Part shown: piece by piece, positions 6,644-15,599 of the stretch
How positions within the stretch are numbered: position 1 is the first letter of the stretch
Layout: every line of letters starts with the position of its first letter
Assembly: GCA_019748055.1 (NCBI GenBank)
Contig: JAIEQC010000002.1
Span: 1 to 64,000, forward strand
Reading direction: 5' to 3'
Source of the DNA: Caulobacteraceae bacterium
GTDB taxonomy: Bacteria; Pseudomonadota; Alphaproteobacteria; Caulobacterales; Caulobacteraceae
Length of the DNA stretch: 64,000 nt
Notes under the pieces: model-generated
Told to the model about the DNA's origin: nothing
The model's input: only the letters and a program-made list of their open reading frames with translations
Databases searched by the model: none
Translations under genes and position numbers: made by a program

Positions 6644-8020
6644 ATGCCCCGTCTCGCCAAGGCCGCGACCCTCACCGCGCTCGCCCTGTCCGTCGCAGCG
6701 TGCGGCACGCTGCAGCAGGCGCTGCCGTTCAACCTGGGCCGGAGCGAACAGTCCGAGGACGTCGCCAGCGCCGGGGAACGAGTCCCCGTCATCGAGTTCG
6801 ACCAGGCGCTGGTTCCGTCCGCCGCCCTGGCCGGTCGCGACTTCTTCCTTCCTGGGCCGCAGCCGGTGACGGCCTGGGGCAATCCGGGCGGCACCGCGGA
6901 CAACGCCGTGGAGCACGTTCTGGCCGGGCAGGGTTTCACCATCGCCTGGAAGCGCGGCATCGGCGCGGGCGCCGGGCGAACCAGCCAGATCATGGCCCCG
7001 CCGGTCGCCGAGGGCGGCCGCATCTTCGTGATGGACGGCGAGTCGTCGGTTTCGGCGCTGGACGCGCGAAACGGCGGCGAAATCTGGAAGGTCAATCTGC
7101 GGCCGCAAGGTCGTGAGCGCGGCGGCTTCGGCGGCGGCGTGGCGACCTTCGGGGGCAAGGTGTTCGTCTCGTCCGGCTATCGCACCATGACGGCGCTGGA
7201 CGCCGCGACGGGCGCGGTGGTGTGGCAGTCGCCGGTCGACGTGCCGATCCACGGGGCCCCGACGGTGTCGGGCGGGCGGGTCTATGTCGTGGACGTGGAC
7301 AACCAGATCATCGCCTTCGACGCCAACACCGGTCAGCAGACCTGGTCGTATCGCGGCATCGTGGAGCCGGCGCGCATCATGTTGGCGTCGGCCCCTGCGG
7401 TGACGGGCGACACCGTGGTGGCTCCGTTCTCGTCGGGCGAACTGCTGGCGCTGCGAGCGTCGAACGGTCAGCCGCTTTGGCAACGCGAGCTTTCGCGGAC
7501 CAGCCGGACGAACGCCCTGTCGGAGGTTCGCGACATCGCCGGACGCCCGGTGATCTCGCGCGGTTTCGTCTACGCCGTCAGCCATTCGGGCGTTCTGGGC
7601 TCGCTGGACGCCCGGTCGGGCCAGCCGCGCTGGCAGCTGCCGATCGGCGGCGTGCAGGCGCCCCTGCCGGTGGGCGACGTCGTCTATGTGGTGTCCAAGG
7701 CCGGGCAGCTGACGGTGATCAACCGCGAGAGCGGTCAGGTCTACTGGACGCGCGACCTGAACGAGGGCCGCGTGCGTCAGGAGGGCGGCTTCCTGGGTTT
7801 CTGGGACCGCACCGTGCGGCCCAGCTGGGGCGGGCCGATCCTGGCCTCGAACCGGCTGGTCCTGGTCAACTCGGACGGGGAAGCCGTGGCGCTGAACCCC
7901 AAGACGGGCGAGATCCAGGGCACGCTGCGTCTGGGCGGACCGGCCTATGTCGCGCCGATCGCCTATGACGGCGCCCTGATCGTCGTCACGGACCGCGGCG
8001 AGGTCGTCAGCATCCGCTGA
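6644..8020 (+). CDS. bamB: Outer membrane assembly lipoprotein BamB
   Basis: 458 residues. BamB is the beta-propeller lipoprotein of the BAM complex, which folds outer membrane proteins. The signal peptide MPRLAKAATLTALALSVAAC ends in a lipobox (lipidated Cys), and the rest is made of repeated PQQ-like blades (DARNGGEIWKVN, DAATGAVVWQS, DANTGQQTWSY, DARSGQPRWQLP, NRESGQVYWTR, NPKTGEIQG). ATG 6644 has GGAAAG six bases upstream and gives a standard signal peptide; ATG 6620, touching the previous stop, is possible and adds eight residues. It lies between the YfgM-like gene and der, the usual bamB context. Confidence 0.93.
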   Translation: MPRLAKAATLTALALSVAACGTLQQALPFNLGRSEQSEDVASAGERVPVIEFDQALVPSAALAGRDFFLPGPQPVTAWGNPGGTADNAVEHVLAGQGFTIAWKRGIGAGAGRTSQIMAPPVAEGGRIFVMDGESSVSALDARNGGEIWKVNLRPQGRERGGFGGGVATFGGKVFVSSGYRTMTALDAATGAVVWQSPVDVPIHGAPTVSGGRVYVVDVDNQIIAFDANTGQQTWSYRGIVEPARIMLASAPAVTGDTVVAPFSSGELLALRASNGQPLWQRELSRTSRTNALSEVRDIAGRPVISRGFVYAVSHSGVLGSLDARSGQPRWQLPIGGVQAPLPVGDVVYVVSKAGQLTVINRESGQVYWTRDLNEGRVRQEGGFLGFWDRTVRPSWGGPILASNRLVLVNSDGEAVALNPKTGEIQGTLRLGGPAYVAPIAYDGALIVVTDRGEVVSIR

Positions 8021-8060
8021 CGGCGTTGCGTCCGCGCACAGGAACAGGTTGGATCGGCGC

Positions 8061-9686
8061 ATGGCCGTCAAAGTCGCCATCGTCGGTCGCCCCAATGTGG
8101 GCAAATCCACGCTGTTCAACCGGCTTGTGGGCAAGCGCCTGGCGCTGGTCGACGATCGGCCGGGGGTGACGCGCGACCGGCGCTATGCCCAAGGGAACAT
8201 CGGCGACATCGACCTGACGCTGATCGACACGGCCGGGTACGAGGACGTCACCGACGAGAGCCTGGAAGCCCGGATGCGCGAGCAGACCGAGCTGGCGATC
8301 GACGACGCGGACATCATCCTGTTCATGATGGACGCGCGCGAGGGCGTGACCCAGCTGGACCGCATCTTCGCCGATCGGCTGAGGAAGGTGCACAAGCCGA
8401 TCATCCTGCTGGCCAACAAGTCCGAGAGCCGCGAGAGCGGCGGCGGTGTGGGCGAGGCGCATGCGCTGGGCTTCGGCGAGCCCGTGGCCCTGTCGGCCGA
8501 GCACGGCGAGGGCATGGCGGATCTTTACGCCGCGGTGCTGGCCGCGTCGGCCGACGTCTTCGTCGAGGAAGAGGAAGAGACCGACAAGCCGATCCGCATC
8601 GCCGTGATCGGGCGGCCGAACGCCGGCAAGTCGACTCTGGTGAACCGTCTGCTGGGCGAGGATCGGCTGCTGGTCGGACCCGAGGCGGGGATCACCCGGG
8701 ACTCCATCTCGGTGGACTGGGAGTGGGAAGGCCGCCCGATCCGCTTCGTCGACACGGCGGGCATGCGCCGCAAGGCGCGTGTGCAGGAGAAGCTGGAGAA
8801 GCTGTCGGTCGCCGACACCCTGCGGGCCCTGACTTTCGCCGAGGTCGTCGTCCTGATGATGGACAAGGACAACGCCTTCGACATCCAGGACCTGCAGTTG
8901 GCCGATCTGGTGGAGCGCGAGGGCCGCGCGCTGGTCTACGTCGCGTCCAAATGGGACCTGGAGGAGGAGCCGCAGGCCAAGCTGGCGGAGCTGAAGCGGC
9001 TGGCCGAGGAGAAGCTGCCCCAATTGCGCGGCACGCCCTTCGTGGCGCTGTCGGCGCACAACGGCCGGGGCGTCGACCGCCTGATGCCGGCGATCATCCA
9101 GGCCTATGAGACCTGGTCGGTGAAGGTGAAGACCCGCGACCTCAACGACTGGCTGGCCATGGCGACCCAGCGGCACCCGCCGCCCGCCGTCGACGGCAAG
9201 CGAATCAAGCCGAAGTACATCGCCCAGACCAAGGCGCGCCCGCCGACCTTCGTGCTGTTCTCCAGCCGCGCCTCGGCCATGCCGGACACCTACAAGCGCT
9301 ATCTGATCAACTCGATCCGCGAGAGCTTCGACCTGCCGGGCACGCCGATCCGGCTGACGGTCAAGTCGGGCAGCGCCAACCCCTACGCCGAAGGCGGCGC
9401 CAAGTCGGGGCCAGAACGGTTCAAGGGCGCCGCGAAGACGGCGCCGCGCAAGGTGCAGAGGGCCGAGAAGGCCGAGGCCGCGTCCAAGCTGCCGGGAAAG
9501 GCGCTGGAAGCGAAGGTCAAGGCCGGGGCCAAGCCCAAGGTCAAGCCGCTGGGCGGGTTGAAGGCCAGCGCGTCGAAGAAGGCGGGAGCCAACGTCTTCG
9601 TCGGCAAGGGCGTCCGCGGCGGCGCGCGGCAGGTGTCGCGCTCAGGGCGCGTGCGGACGGGTCAGAAGGGCGGCAGCCGGAGGTAG
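8061..9686 (+). CDS. der: Ribosome biogenesis GTPase Der (EngA)
   Basis: 541 residues. Der has two GTPase domains in tandem and a KH-like domain and acts in 50S subunit maturation. Domain 1 begins at once (VAIVGRPNVGKSTLFN, DTAGYED), domain 2 at about 183 (IAVIGRPNAGKSTLVN, DTAGMRRKARV, ASKWDLEEE), and the KH-like part spans about 350-450 (PPTFVLFSSRASAMPDTYKRY). The last ~90 residues are an unusually long Lys/Ala/Gly-rich basic tail, probably disordered and RNA-binding. ATG 8061 starts directly at the first strand; the upstream TTG 8049 is less likely. Confidence 0.96.
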   Translation: MAVKVAIVGRPNVGKSTLFNRLVGKRLALVDDRPGVTRDRRYAQGNIGDIDLTLIDTAGYEDVTDESLEARMREQTELAIDDADIILFMMDAREGVTQLDRIFADRLRKVHKPIILLANKSESRESGGGVGEAHALGFGEPVALSAEHGEGMADLYAAVLAASADVFVEEEEETDKPIRIAVIGRPNAGKSTLVNRLLGEDRLLVGPEAGITRDSISVDWEWEGRPIRFVDTAGMRRKARVQEKLEKLSVADTLRALTFAEVVVLMMDKDNAFDIQDLQLADLVEREGRALVYVASKWDLEEEPQAKLAELKRLAEEKLPQLRGTPFVALSAHNGRGVDRLMPAIIQAYETWSVKVKTRDLNDWLAMATQRHPPPAVDGKRIKPKYIAQTKARPPTFVLFSSRASAMPDTYKRYLINSIRESFDLPGTPIRLTVKSGSANPYAEGGAKSGPERFKGAAKTAPRKVQRAEKAEAASKLPGKALEAKVKAGAKPKVKPLGGLKASASKKAGANVFVGKGVRGGARQVSRSGRVRTGQKGGSRR

Positions 9687-9688
9687 GG

Positions 9689-10309
9689 ATGCAGACGCCG
9701 CGTGGACTTTTCGTGGTGCTGACCCTGATCGTTCTCGCGTTCGCGCTTTTCGCCGGCTGGTGGAGCAACCGTCGAACCGAGTATTTCCCTTCCGGATTGG
9801 TCGCCGAGATGGAGGATTGCCGTGTGCATGGCATAGAGCGCCGTGCCATGGGCCCCGATGAGGCGGACTGGTTCGCGGGCGCCTTGGCCGATTTCGGCGA
9901 GCCTTCCCTGTATCGTCGCCCGCCAGATGCGCTGCGTTCCGTTCGCCTGACCTATCTCCCGAGCCTGATCGGGAGTGATGTGGTGGTGCGCGTCGATACG
10001 ATTCCCGATGGACGGCAACGACTGACTGCTCAACGCAAAAAGCGTGAAGGCACCGAGAAGATCGATCGGTTTCTGACCCCGATCGAAGTGGCTGCCCTTG
10101 ACGAGGTGCTGAGGCAGACGGATTTCTTTTCACTGCCGCCCAGCGGTTGCTCGCCATTTCCCGATGGCGTCCAGTGGATACTGGAGGGGTCGGATCCTGA
10201 AGGCGGCTATGTCTACCGCCAAAGACAGTCGCCGGAGCCAAGCCCCGAGCGCACTCTGGGACTGCACCTTGGGCGCCTCACAGGATGGACGCTTGAACCT
10301 GTTTTCTGA
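9689..10309 (+). CDS. Hypothetical membrane-anchored protein
   Basis: 206 residues. One N-terminal TM (about 7-26, VVLTLIVLAFALFAGWW) followed by a soluble, probably periplasmic domain with acidic and aromatic residues, two cysteines and no repeats. I recognise no family. The start lies two bases after the der stop, so it may be read through from der. Its codon use is less GC-rich than der's, which suggests a later insertion between der and the SDR gene. Confidence 0.6.
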   Translation: MQTPRGLFVVLTLIVLAFALFAGWWSNRRTEYFPSGLVAEMEDCRVHGIERRAMGPDEADWFAGALADFGEPSLYRRPPDALRSVRLTYLPSLIGSDVVVRVDTIPDGRQRLTAQRKKREGTEKIDRFLTPIEVAALDEVLRQTDFFSLPPSGCSPFPDGVQWILEGSDPEGGYVYRQRQSPEPSPERTLGLHLGRLTGWTLEPVF

Positions 10310-10333
10310 TCGCCTCCCAGAATCTGGATGGTT

Positions 10334-11089
10334 TCAGACCAGCGCGCTCGCCGTCGGGCCGTCGCACCAGTCGCGAAAGCTGAGAGTCAGGGGCGGTTCG
10401 CGGGTCGGGTCGGCCAGTTCGACGATCAGCGGCGCGATCTCGGAAGGGTGGGGCAGGGTCTGGGGATCCTCGCCGGGAAATGCCTGGGCGCGCATCTGGG
10501 TGCGCATGCCGCCGGGGTTCAGCACGCAGATGCGGATGGTCATGGTCTCGGTCTCGTCGGCCCAGCACTTCATCAGCACCTCCGCGCCCGCCTTGGTCGC
10601 GGCGTAGGCGCCCCAGAAGGCGCGCGGGGCCGTGGCGACCGACGTCGTCAGGTGGATCACCCGCGCGGCGTCCGACAGCTTCAGCAGCGGTTCCAGTGAG
10701 CGGATCAGGCGGTAGACGCCGGTGAAGTTGGTACGCTCGATCTTGGCGAACTGGCGGGGGTCGGCGTGGCTGACCGGGGCCAAGCCCTCGGCGCCCAGGG
10801 TGGCGGCGGCGTTGACCCAGACGTCGAGACGGCCGAACCGCTCGAACAGGGCGCCGCCGAGACGGTCTATGGCGCCGCCGTCAACCAGGTCGAAGGGGAT
10901 CAGGGTCGCGTGCCGCCCGGTGGCGGCGAAGATCTCGTCGTCCAGCTCTTCCAGCGCGCCCTGGGTGCGGGCGACGGCGACGACGTGGGCGCCGGCTTTG
11001 GCCAGCGCCAGCGCGGCCTCGTGGCCGATGCCGCGTGAGGCCCCGACGACGAGGGCGATGCGATCCTTGAGAGGCTGGTCGGAAGTCAT
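10334..11089 (-). CDS. SDR family NAD(P)-dependent oxidoreductase
   Basis: 251 residues, a classical short-chain dehydrogenase. It has the TGxxxGIG-type cofactor loop (VVGASRGIGHEAALAL), an NAA-type replacement of NNAG (VNAAATLG), the catalytic Ser region (HLTTSVAT) and Tyr-x3-Lys (YAATKAG). Substrate unknown. The minus-strand gene follows purF after 62 bases and may be the last gene of the radA-cvpA-purF run. Confidence 0.88.
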   Translation of the reverse strand: MTSDQPLKDRIALVVGASRGIGHEAALALAKAGAHVVAVARTQGALEELDDEIFAATGRHATLIPFDLVDGGAIDRLGGALFERFGRLDVWVNAAATLGAEGLAPVSHADPRQFAKIERTNFTGVYRLIRSLEPLLKLSDAARVIHLTTSVATAPRAFWGAYAATKAGAEVLMKCWADETETMTIRICVLNPGGMRTQMRAQAFPGEDPQTLPHPSEIAPLIVELADPTREPPLTLSFRDWCDGPTASALV

Positions 11090-11151
11090 GCGGGCTGATA
11101 GCCGCCCGGCGCGCGGATCGCCAGTGCGGCGCTCGTTCGGCCGGCGAGGTC

Positions 11152-12657
11152 CTAGGCGCTGACGAGAAGGGAAAGTTGCCGTCCGGCCTCCTGTCGGCCG
11201 CCCTCCTCTATCTCGCGGTCGAGCAGGCGGGTGGGATAGTCGCCGGTGAAATAGTGGTCGGTGAACTGGGGGTTCTTCGGGTCGCGTGGGCCCGCCTCCA
11301 TGGCGGCGTACAGGCCGTCGACGGACAGGAAGCCGAGGGAATCGACCTCGAGATACTTCGTCATCTCCTCCAGCGACATGCGCGCGGCGATCAGCTGGTC
11401 CCGCTCGGGCATGTCGATGCCGTAGAAGTCGGGCCAGAGGATCGGCGGGCTGGCGGAGCGCAGGTGGACCTCCTTGGCCCCCGCGGCGCGGACGGCACGG
11501 ACCAGTTTCACCGAGGTGGTGCCGCGCACGATCGAGTCGTCGATCAGGACGACCCGCTTGCCCTCGAGCACCGAGCGATTGGGGCTGTGCTTCATCCGCA
11601 CACCCTTCTGCCGGGCGCCCTGGCTGGGCTGGATGAAGGTGCGGCCCAGATAGTGGCTGCGGATGATGCCCATCTCGTAGGGGATGCCGCTTTGCTGGGC
11701 ATAGCCCAGCGCCGCCGGCACACCGGAGTCCGGCACAGGCACGACGACGTCGGCCTCGACCGCATGCTCGCGGGCCAGCCCGGCGCCCATGCGCTTGCGC
11801 ACGCCATAGACGGACTTGCCGTTCACGACGCTGTCGGGGCGCGAGAAGTAGACGTATTCAAACAGGCAGGGACGGGCGGGGCGCGCCGGGAAGGGCTTCA
11901 GCGAGCGCAGACCCTCGTGGTCGATGACGATGACCTCGCCGTTCTCGACGTCGCGGACGAACTCGGCGCCGATGGCGTCCAGCGCGCAGGTTTCGGACGC
12001 CAGCACCCAGCCGTCGCCGATCTTGCCGAGGACCAGCGGGCGGATGCCCAGCGGATCGCGCGCGCCGATCATCTTGGTGCGGGTCAGGCAGACCAGGGCG
12101 TAGCCGCCCTCGATGCGCGAGACGGCGTCGACGAAGCGGTCGACGATCTTGGCCTTCCGGCTGCGGGCGATGAGGTGGAGGATGACCTCGCTGTCCGAGG
12201 TCGACTGGAAGATGGCGCCTTCGCCGACCAGCTGGCGGTGCAGGAAGTGGAAGTTGGTCAGGTTGCCGTTGTGGGCGATGGCGATGCCGCCCTGGTCCAG
12301 GTCCGCGAACATCGGCTGGATGTTGCGCAGGAAGCTGCCGCCGGCGGTGGAGTAGCGGGTGTGGCCGACGGCGGCCGAGCCGGGCAGGCGCTCCGCCAGA
12401 TTGGCGCCGCCGAAGGCCTCGCCCACCAGGCCCATGTGGCGCTCGGTGTGGAAGCGCTGGTCGTGGACGCTGGCGATGCCGCAGGCTTCCTGACCGCGGT
12501 GCTGCAGGGCGTGGAGGCCGAGGGCGACGACGGAGGAGGCCTCGTCCCGGTCCGCACCCCAGACGCCGCAGACCCCGCATTCGAGGCGGAGCTGGTCGTC
12601 GTCCGCCTCTCGCCAGTGGGGCCGGTGGACGACGGGATCGGCGATCGCATGCGACAT
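11152..12657 (-). CDS. purF: Amidophosphoribosyltransferase
   Basis: 501 residues. PurF makes phosphoribosylamine from PRPP and glutamine, the first step of purine synthesis. A 26-residue propeptide precedes the N-terminal nucleophile Cys27 (ECGVCGVWG), followed by the class II glutaminase domain (LGLHALQHRGQE, VGHTRYST) and the PRTase domain with the PRPP loop VVLIDDSIVRGTT. The C-terminal Cys pair that ligates the Fe-S cluster in Bacillus-type PurF is absent here: the matching stretch reads FTDHYFTGDYPT. The start is the ATG at 12657; the reading frame open further upstream belongs to the cvpA shadow. It follows cvpA after 26 bases, a common pairing. Confidence 0.95.
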   Translation of the reverse strand: MSHAIADPVVHRPHWREADDDQLRLECGVCGVWGADRDEASSVVALGLHALQHRGQEACGIASVHDQRFHTERHMGLVGEAFGGANLAERLPGSAAVGHTRYSTAGGSFLRNIQPMFADLDQGGIAIAHNGNLTNFHFLHRQLVGEGAIFQSTSDSEVILHLIARSRKAKIVDRFVDAVSRIEGGYALVCLTRTKMIGARDPLGIRPLVLGKIGDGWVLASETCALDAIGAEFVRDVENGEVIVIDHEGLRSLKPFPARPARPCLFEYVYFSRPDSVVNGKSVYGVRKRMGAGLAREHAVEADVVVPVPDSGVPAALGYAQQSGIPYEMGIIRSHYLGRTFIQPSQGARQKGVRMKHSPNRSVLEGKRVVLIDDSIVRGTTSVKLVRAVRAAGAKEVHLRSASPPILWPDFYGIDMPERDQLIAARMSLEEMTKYLEVDSLGFLSVDGLYAAMEAGPRDPKNPQFTDHYFTGDYPTRLLDREIEEGGRQEAGRQLSLLVSA

Positions 12658-12683
12658 CGTCGGGGCTCCGATGGCGGCGGGGA

Positions 12684-13280
12684 CTACTCGGGGGCGGCAG
12701 GGCGCGAGGTATTGCCGGAATCTGTCGGGGGCAAGGCGTCGTCGCCGGAAAAACCCTCGCGCACGGACGAATTCACCACGGGCGTGACGGCGTCGAGGCC
12801 CGCGCCGATGCCGGGCAGGACGATCTGGATCGCCCGCGCGGCCCCCGCGCTGAGCGGCCACGTTGCGGCGCGGCCCAGCCAGCCGGGCGTGCGCTCGCCG
12901 GGCATGGCGGCGACGATGACGAGGTGGACCGCTCCGACGAGCACGAGGCCGCGCGCCCCGCCGACCACCACGCCCAGCGCCCGATCGACGCCGCCGAGAT
13001 GGGGGTGGGCCTGCGCCCGCTTCGACAGGGCGGAGCCGAAGATGCGGATGCCGAAGTAGACGATCAGGAAACCGACCAGGGCCGCGAAGATGACGCCTGC
13101 CCAGTCCGGATCCACCAGGCCGCGCCCGATCGGAGCCGTGAGAGGAAGTGCGATCAGGGTGACGAAGGCGGCCAGCACGAAGCTGAGCAGGGTGATGATC
13201 TCTCGCGTCGCGCCGCGCACGCCGCCGGCGGCCGCCGAGGCGAGCAGCACGAGCAGGACGAAGACGTCGTATCCGGTCAC
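12684..13280 (-). CDS. cvpA: CvpA family membrane protein
   Basis: 198 residues with four hydrophobic segments (about 3-20, 26-48, 63-85, 100-122) and a long Ala/Pro/Ser-rich C-terminal tail. Start and pattern (YDVFVLLVLLASAAAGGVRGATRE) match CvpA, named for colicin V production and linked to envelope stress and purF-proximal operons. It lies between radA (28 bases upstream) and purF. The exact function is unknown. Confidence 0.88.
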   Translation of the reverse strand: MTGYDVFVLLVLLASAAAGGVRGATREIITLLSFVLAAFVTLIALPLTAPIGRGLVDPDWAGVIFAALVGFLIVYFGIRIFGSALSKRAQAHPHLGGVDRALGVVVGGARGLVLVGAVHLVIVAAMPGERTPGWLGRAATWPLSAGAARAIQIVLPGIGAGLDAVTPVVNSSVREGFSGDDALPPTDSGNTSRPAAPE

Positions 13281-13308
13281 GCGGCACTCCGCCTGTGGGG
13301 TCGAGGCA

Positions 13309-14676
13309 TCAATAGCGCCTCTGCGAGATTCGTTCGACCGCTTCGGACAGGCGGGAGACGGCGATGCAGTCCATGGAGCCTCCGGCGCCCTGGGGCAGGG
13401 GGGCGCACAGGGCCTGGTCGAAGCCCAGCTTGGCGGCCTCGCGCAGGCGGGCCTCGGCGCGGCCCACGGCGCGGACCTCTCCGGACAGGCCGATCTCGCC
13501 GAAGACGACGCAGCCCTGGGGCAGGGGGTGGTCGACGGCGGAAGAGATGAGGGCGGCGGCGGCGGCCAGATCGGCGGCGGGCTCGTTGATGCGCAGGCCG
13601 CCGGCGACGTTCAGGTAGACGTCCTTGTCGCCCAGACCGAGACCGCAGCGCGCCTCCAGCACCGCCAGAACCATGGCGAGGCGACCCGAGTCCCATCCGA
13701 CGACGGCGCGGCGGGGCGTGCCGTAGGCGCTGGGGGCCACCAGGGCCTGGATCTCGACCAGCACGGGCCTCGACCCCTCGATGCCGGCGAAGACTGCGGC
13801 GCCGGGCGCGCGGTCCTTGCCCTCGCCGAGGAAGAGGGCCGAGGGATTGGAGACCTGACGCAGGCCGGCGTCGCCCATTTCGAACACGCCGATCTCGTCG
13901 GTGGCGCCGAAGCGGTTCTTGCCCGCGCGCAGGATCCGGAAGGGATAGCCGCGCTCGCCCTCGAAGCTGAGGACGGCATCGACCATGTGTTCGACCACGC
14001 GGGGGCCGGCGACCTGACCGTCCTTGGTGACGTGGCCGACGAGGACGACGGCGGGGCCGCCGGACTTGGCCATCCGCACCATCTCGCTGGCGCAGGCGCG
14101 GACCTGGGTGATGGAGCCGGGCCCGGCCTCGTGAACGTCGGACCAGAGGGTCTGGATCGAATCGACGATCACCAGATCGAAGCGGTCGCGCTTCAGCGTG
14201 CCGAGGATGTCGCGCAGCGCGGTGGCGGAGGCCAGCTCGACGGGCGCCTTTTCCAGACCCATGCGGCGGGCGCGGCTGCGAATCTGCTCCACCGCCTCCT
14301 CGCCCGAGATGTAGGCGACGCGGCGGCCGGACAGGGCGGTGCGGGCGGCGACCTCGAGCAGGAGGGTCGACTTGCCGACGCCGGGGTCGCCGCTGAGCAG
14401 CAGGGCCGAGCCGGGCACCACGCCGCCGCCGCAGACGCGGTCGAACTCCGTCACGCCGGTCTGGATGCGCGGCGGCTCGGGCGTCTCGGTTTCCAGACTT
14501 TCAAACTGGAGCCCGCGGGCGCGGGACGTGGCGGCGGGTTTCAGGGCGCCGGGCGGGGCGGACTGACGCTCCTCGACGATCGAGTTCCACTGGCCGCAGG
14601 CCCCGCACTGGCCCGCCCACTTGCCGTGGACGGCCCCGCAGGACTGGCAGACGAAGATCGGGGAGTCCTTGGCCAT
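13309..14676 (-). CDS. radA: DNA repair protein RadA
   Basis: 455 residues. RadA is a RecA-like helicase that aids branch migration during recombination. The N-terminal C4 zinc finger is clear (CQSC ... CGAC at about 11-28), then Walker A (GDPGVGKSTLL, about 97), the RadA-specific KNRFG motif (about 255) and a Lon-like C-terminal domain (LGLGDKDVYLNVAGGLRI). The bases before ATG read CCTCC, so no usual ribosome site is present. First gene of the radA-cvpA-purF run. Confidence 0.95.
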   Translation of the reverse strand: MAKDSPIFVCQSCGAVHGKWAGQCGACGQWNSIVEERQSAPPGALKPAATSRARGLQFESLETETPEPPRIQTGVTEFDRVCGGGVVPGSALLLSGDPGVGKSTLLLEVAARTALSGRRVAYISGEEAVEQIRSRARRMGLEKAPVELASATALRDILGTLKRDRFDLVIVDSIQTLWSDVHEAGPGSITQVRACASEMVRMAKSGGPAVVLVGHVTKDGQVAGPRVVEHMVDAVLSFEGERGYPFRILRAGKNRFGATDEIGVFEMGDAGLRQVSNPSALFLGEGKDRAPGAAVFAGIEGSRPVLVEIQALVAPSAYGTPRRAVVGWDSGRLAMVLAVLEARCGLGLGDKDVYLNVAGGLRINEPAADLAAAAALISSAVDHPLPQGCVVFGEIGLSGEVRAVGRAEARLREAAKLGFDQALCAPLPQGAGGSMDCIAVSRLSEAVERISQRRY

Positions 14677-14750
14677 GAAGGAGGCTTACAGGAGTCGGGC
14701 GCAAGCGGGCAGGGGGCGCAGCGCGGCCTGCGACCGCTTCTGACGCAGGC

Positions 14751-15578
14751 TCACAGGGTCGCCGCCGGCAGGTCGGGCCGGGCGCCCCATTCCGACCAGC
14801 TGCCGTCGTAGAGGCGCGATGTGCAGCCCAGCAACTCCAGCCCCAACGACAGAATGGCGGCGGTGACCCCGGAGCCGCAGGTGGTGACGACGGGGCGAGC
14901 CAGATCGACGCCTGCGTCAGTGAAGGAGCGGGCGAGCGCTTCGCCCGTCTTCATCGTCCCGTCGGGGTTAAGTAGCGTGGAGTAGGGCACGTTTCGCGCG
15001 CCCGGCATGTGCCCCGGACGGACGCCGGGGCGCTCGGCCGCGCGGCCCTCGAAGCGGGCGGCGCCGCGGGCGTCCAGGACCTGGGCTGCGCCGGCGAGGG
15101 CGGCCCGGACCTCGGGGACCCCGACGACGGTCCCCGGCTGAAACGTCGGGGTGAAGACGGCGGGAGCCGGGGGTTGGACCGGGCCGCTGTCGACCGGGCG
15201 GCCCTCGGCGCGCCATTTCGGCAGGCCGCCGTCGAGCAGGCGAACGTCGCGAGCCCCCATGATCCTGAGCATCCAGCGCACGCGCGCGGCCGAGAACAGT
15301 CCCGCGGCGTCGTACACGACGATGGAGTCGCGCTCCGTAAGCCCGAGCCCGCCCGCATAGGCCGCGAAGTGCTCCGGTGAGGGCAGCATGTGCGGCAGGG
15401 GCGAGGTCGTGTCCGAAGCCGCCTCGAGGTCGCAGAAGCGTGCGCCGGGAATGCGGACCTGATCGAACTCCGCCCGGCCGTCACGGTCGCCGAGATGCCA
15501 GCTGGCGTCGAGCAGCCGCAGGGCCGGATCGTCGAGGCAGGCGGCCAACGCGAAAGTCGAGATGAGGGGCGAGGTCAT
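14751..15578 (-). CDS. sseA: 3-mercaptopyruvate/thiosulfate sulfurtransferase
   Basis: 275 residues, two rhodanese domains. The first (about 15-130) is the inactive half and includes YDAAGLFSAARVRW; the second (about 155-270) carries the active Cys in TTCGSGVTAA. The CGSGVTA loop is typical of mercaptopyruvate rather than thiosulfate sulfurtransferases, which favour a CRKG-type loop. It transfers sulfur from 3-mercaptopyruvate to thiol acceptors in the cytosol. Stands 72 bases from radA, with cfa 21 bases upstream on the same strand. Confidence 0.88.
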   Translation of the reverse strand: MTSPLISTFALAACLDDPALRLLDASWHLGDRDGRAEFDQVRIPGARFCDLEAASDTTSPLPHMLPSPEHFAAYAGGLGLTERDSIVVYDAAGLFSAARVRWMLRIMGARDVRLLDGGLPKWRAEGRPVDSGPVQPPAPAVFTPTFQPGTVVGVPEVRAALAGAAQVLDARGAARFEGRAAERPGVRPGHMPGARNVPYSTLLNPDGTMKTGEALARSFTDAGVDLARPVVTTCGSGVTAAILSLGLELLGCTSRLYDGSWSEWGARPDLPAATL

Positions 15579-15599
15579 CGCCTCAGCATCGTCCGCCGG

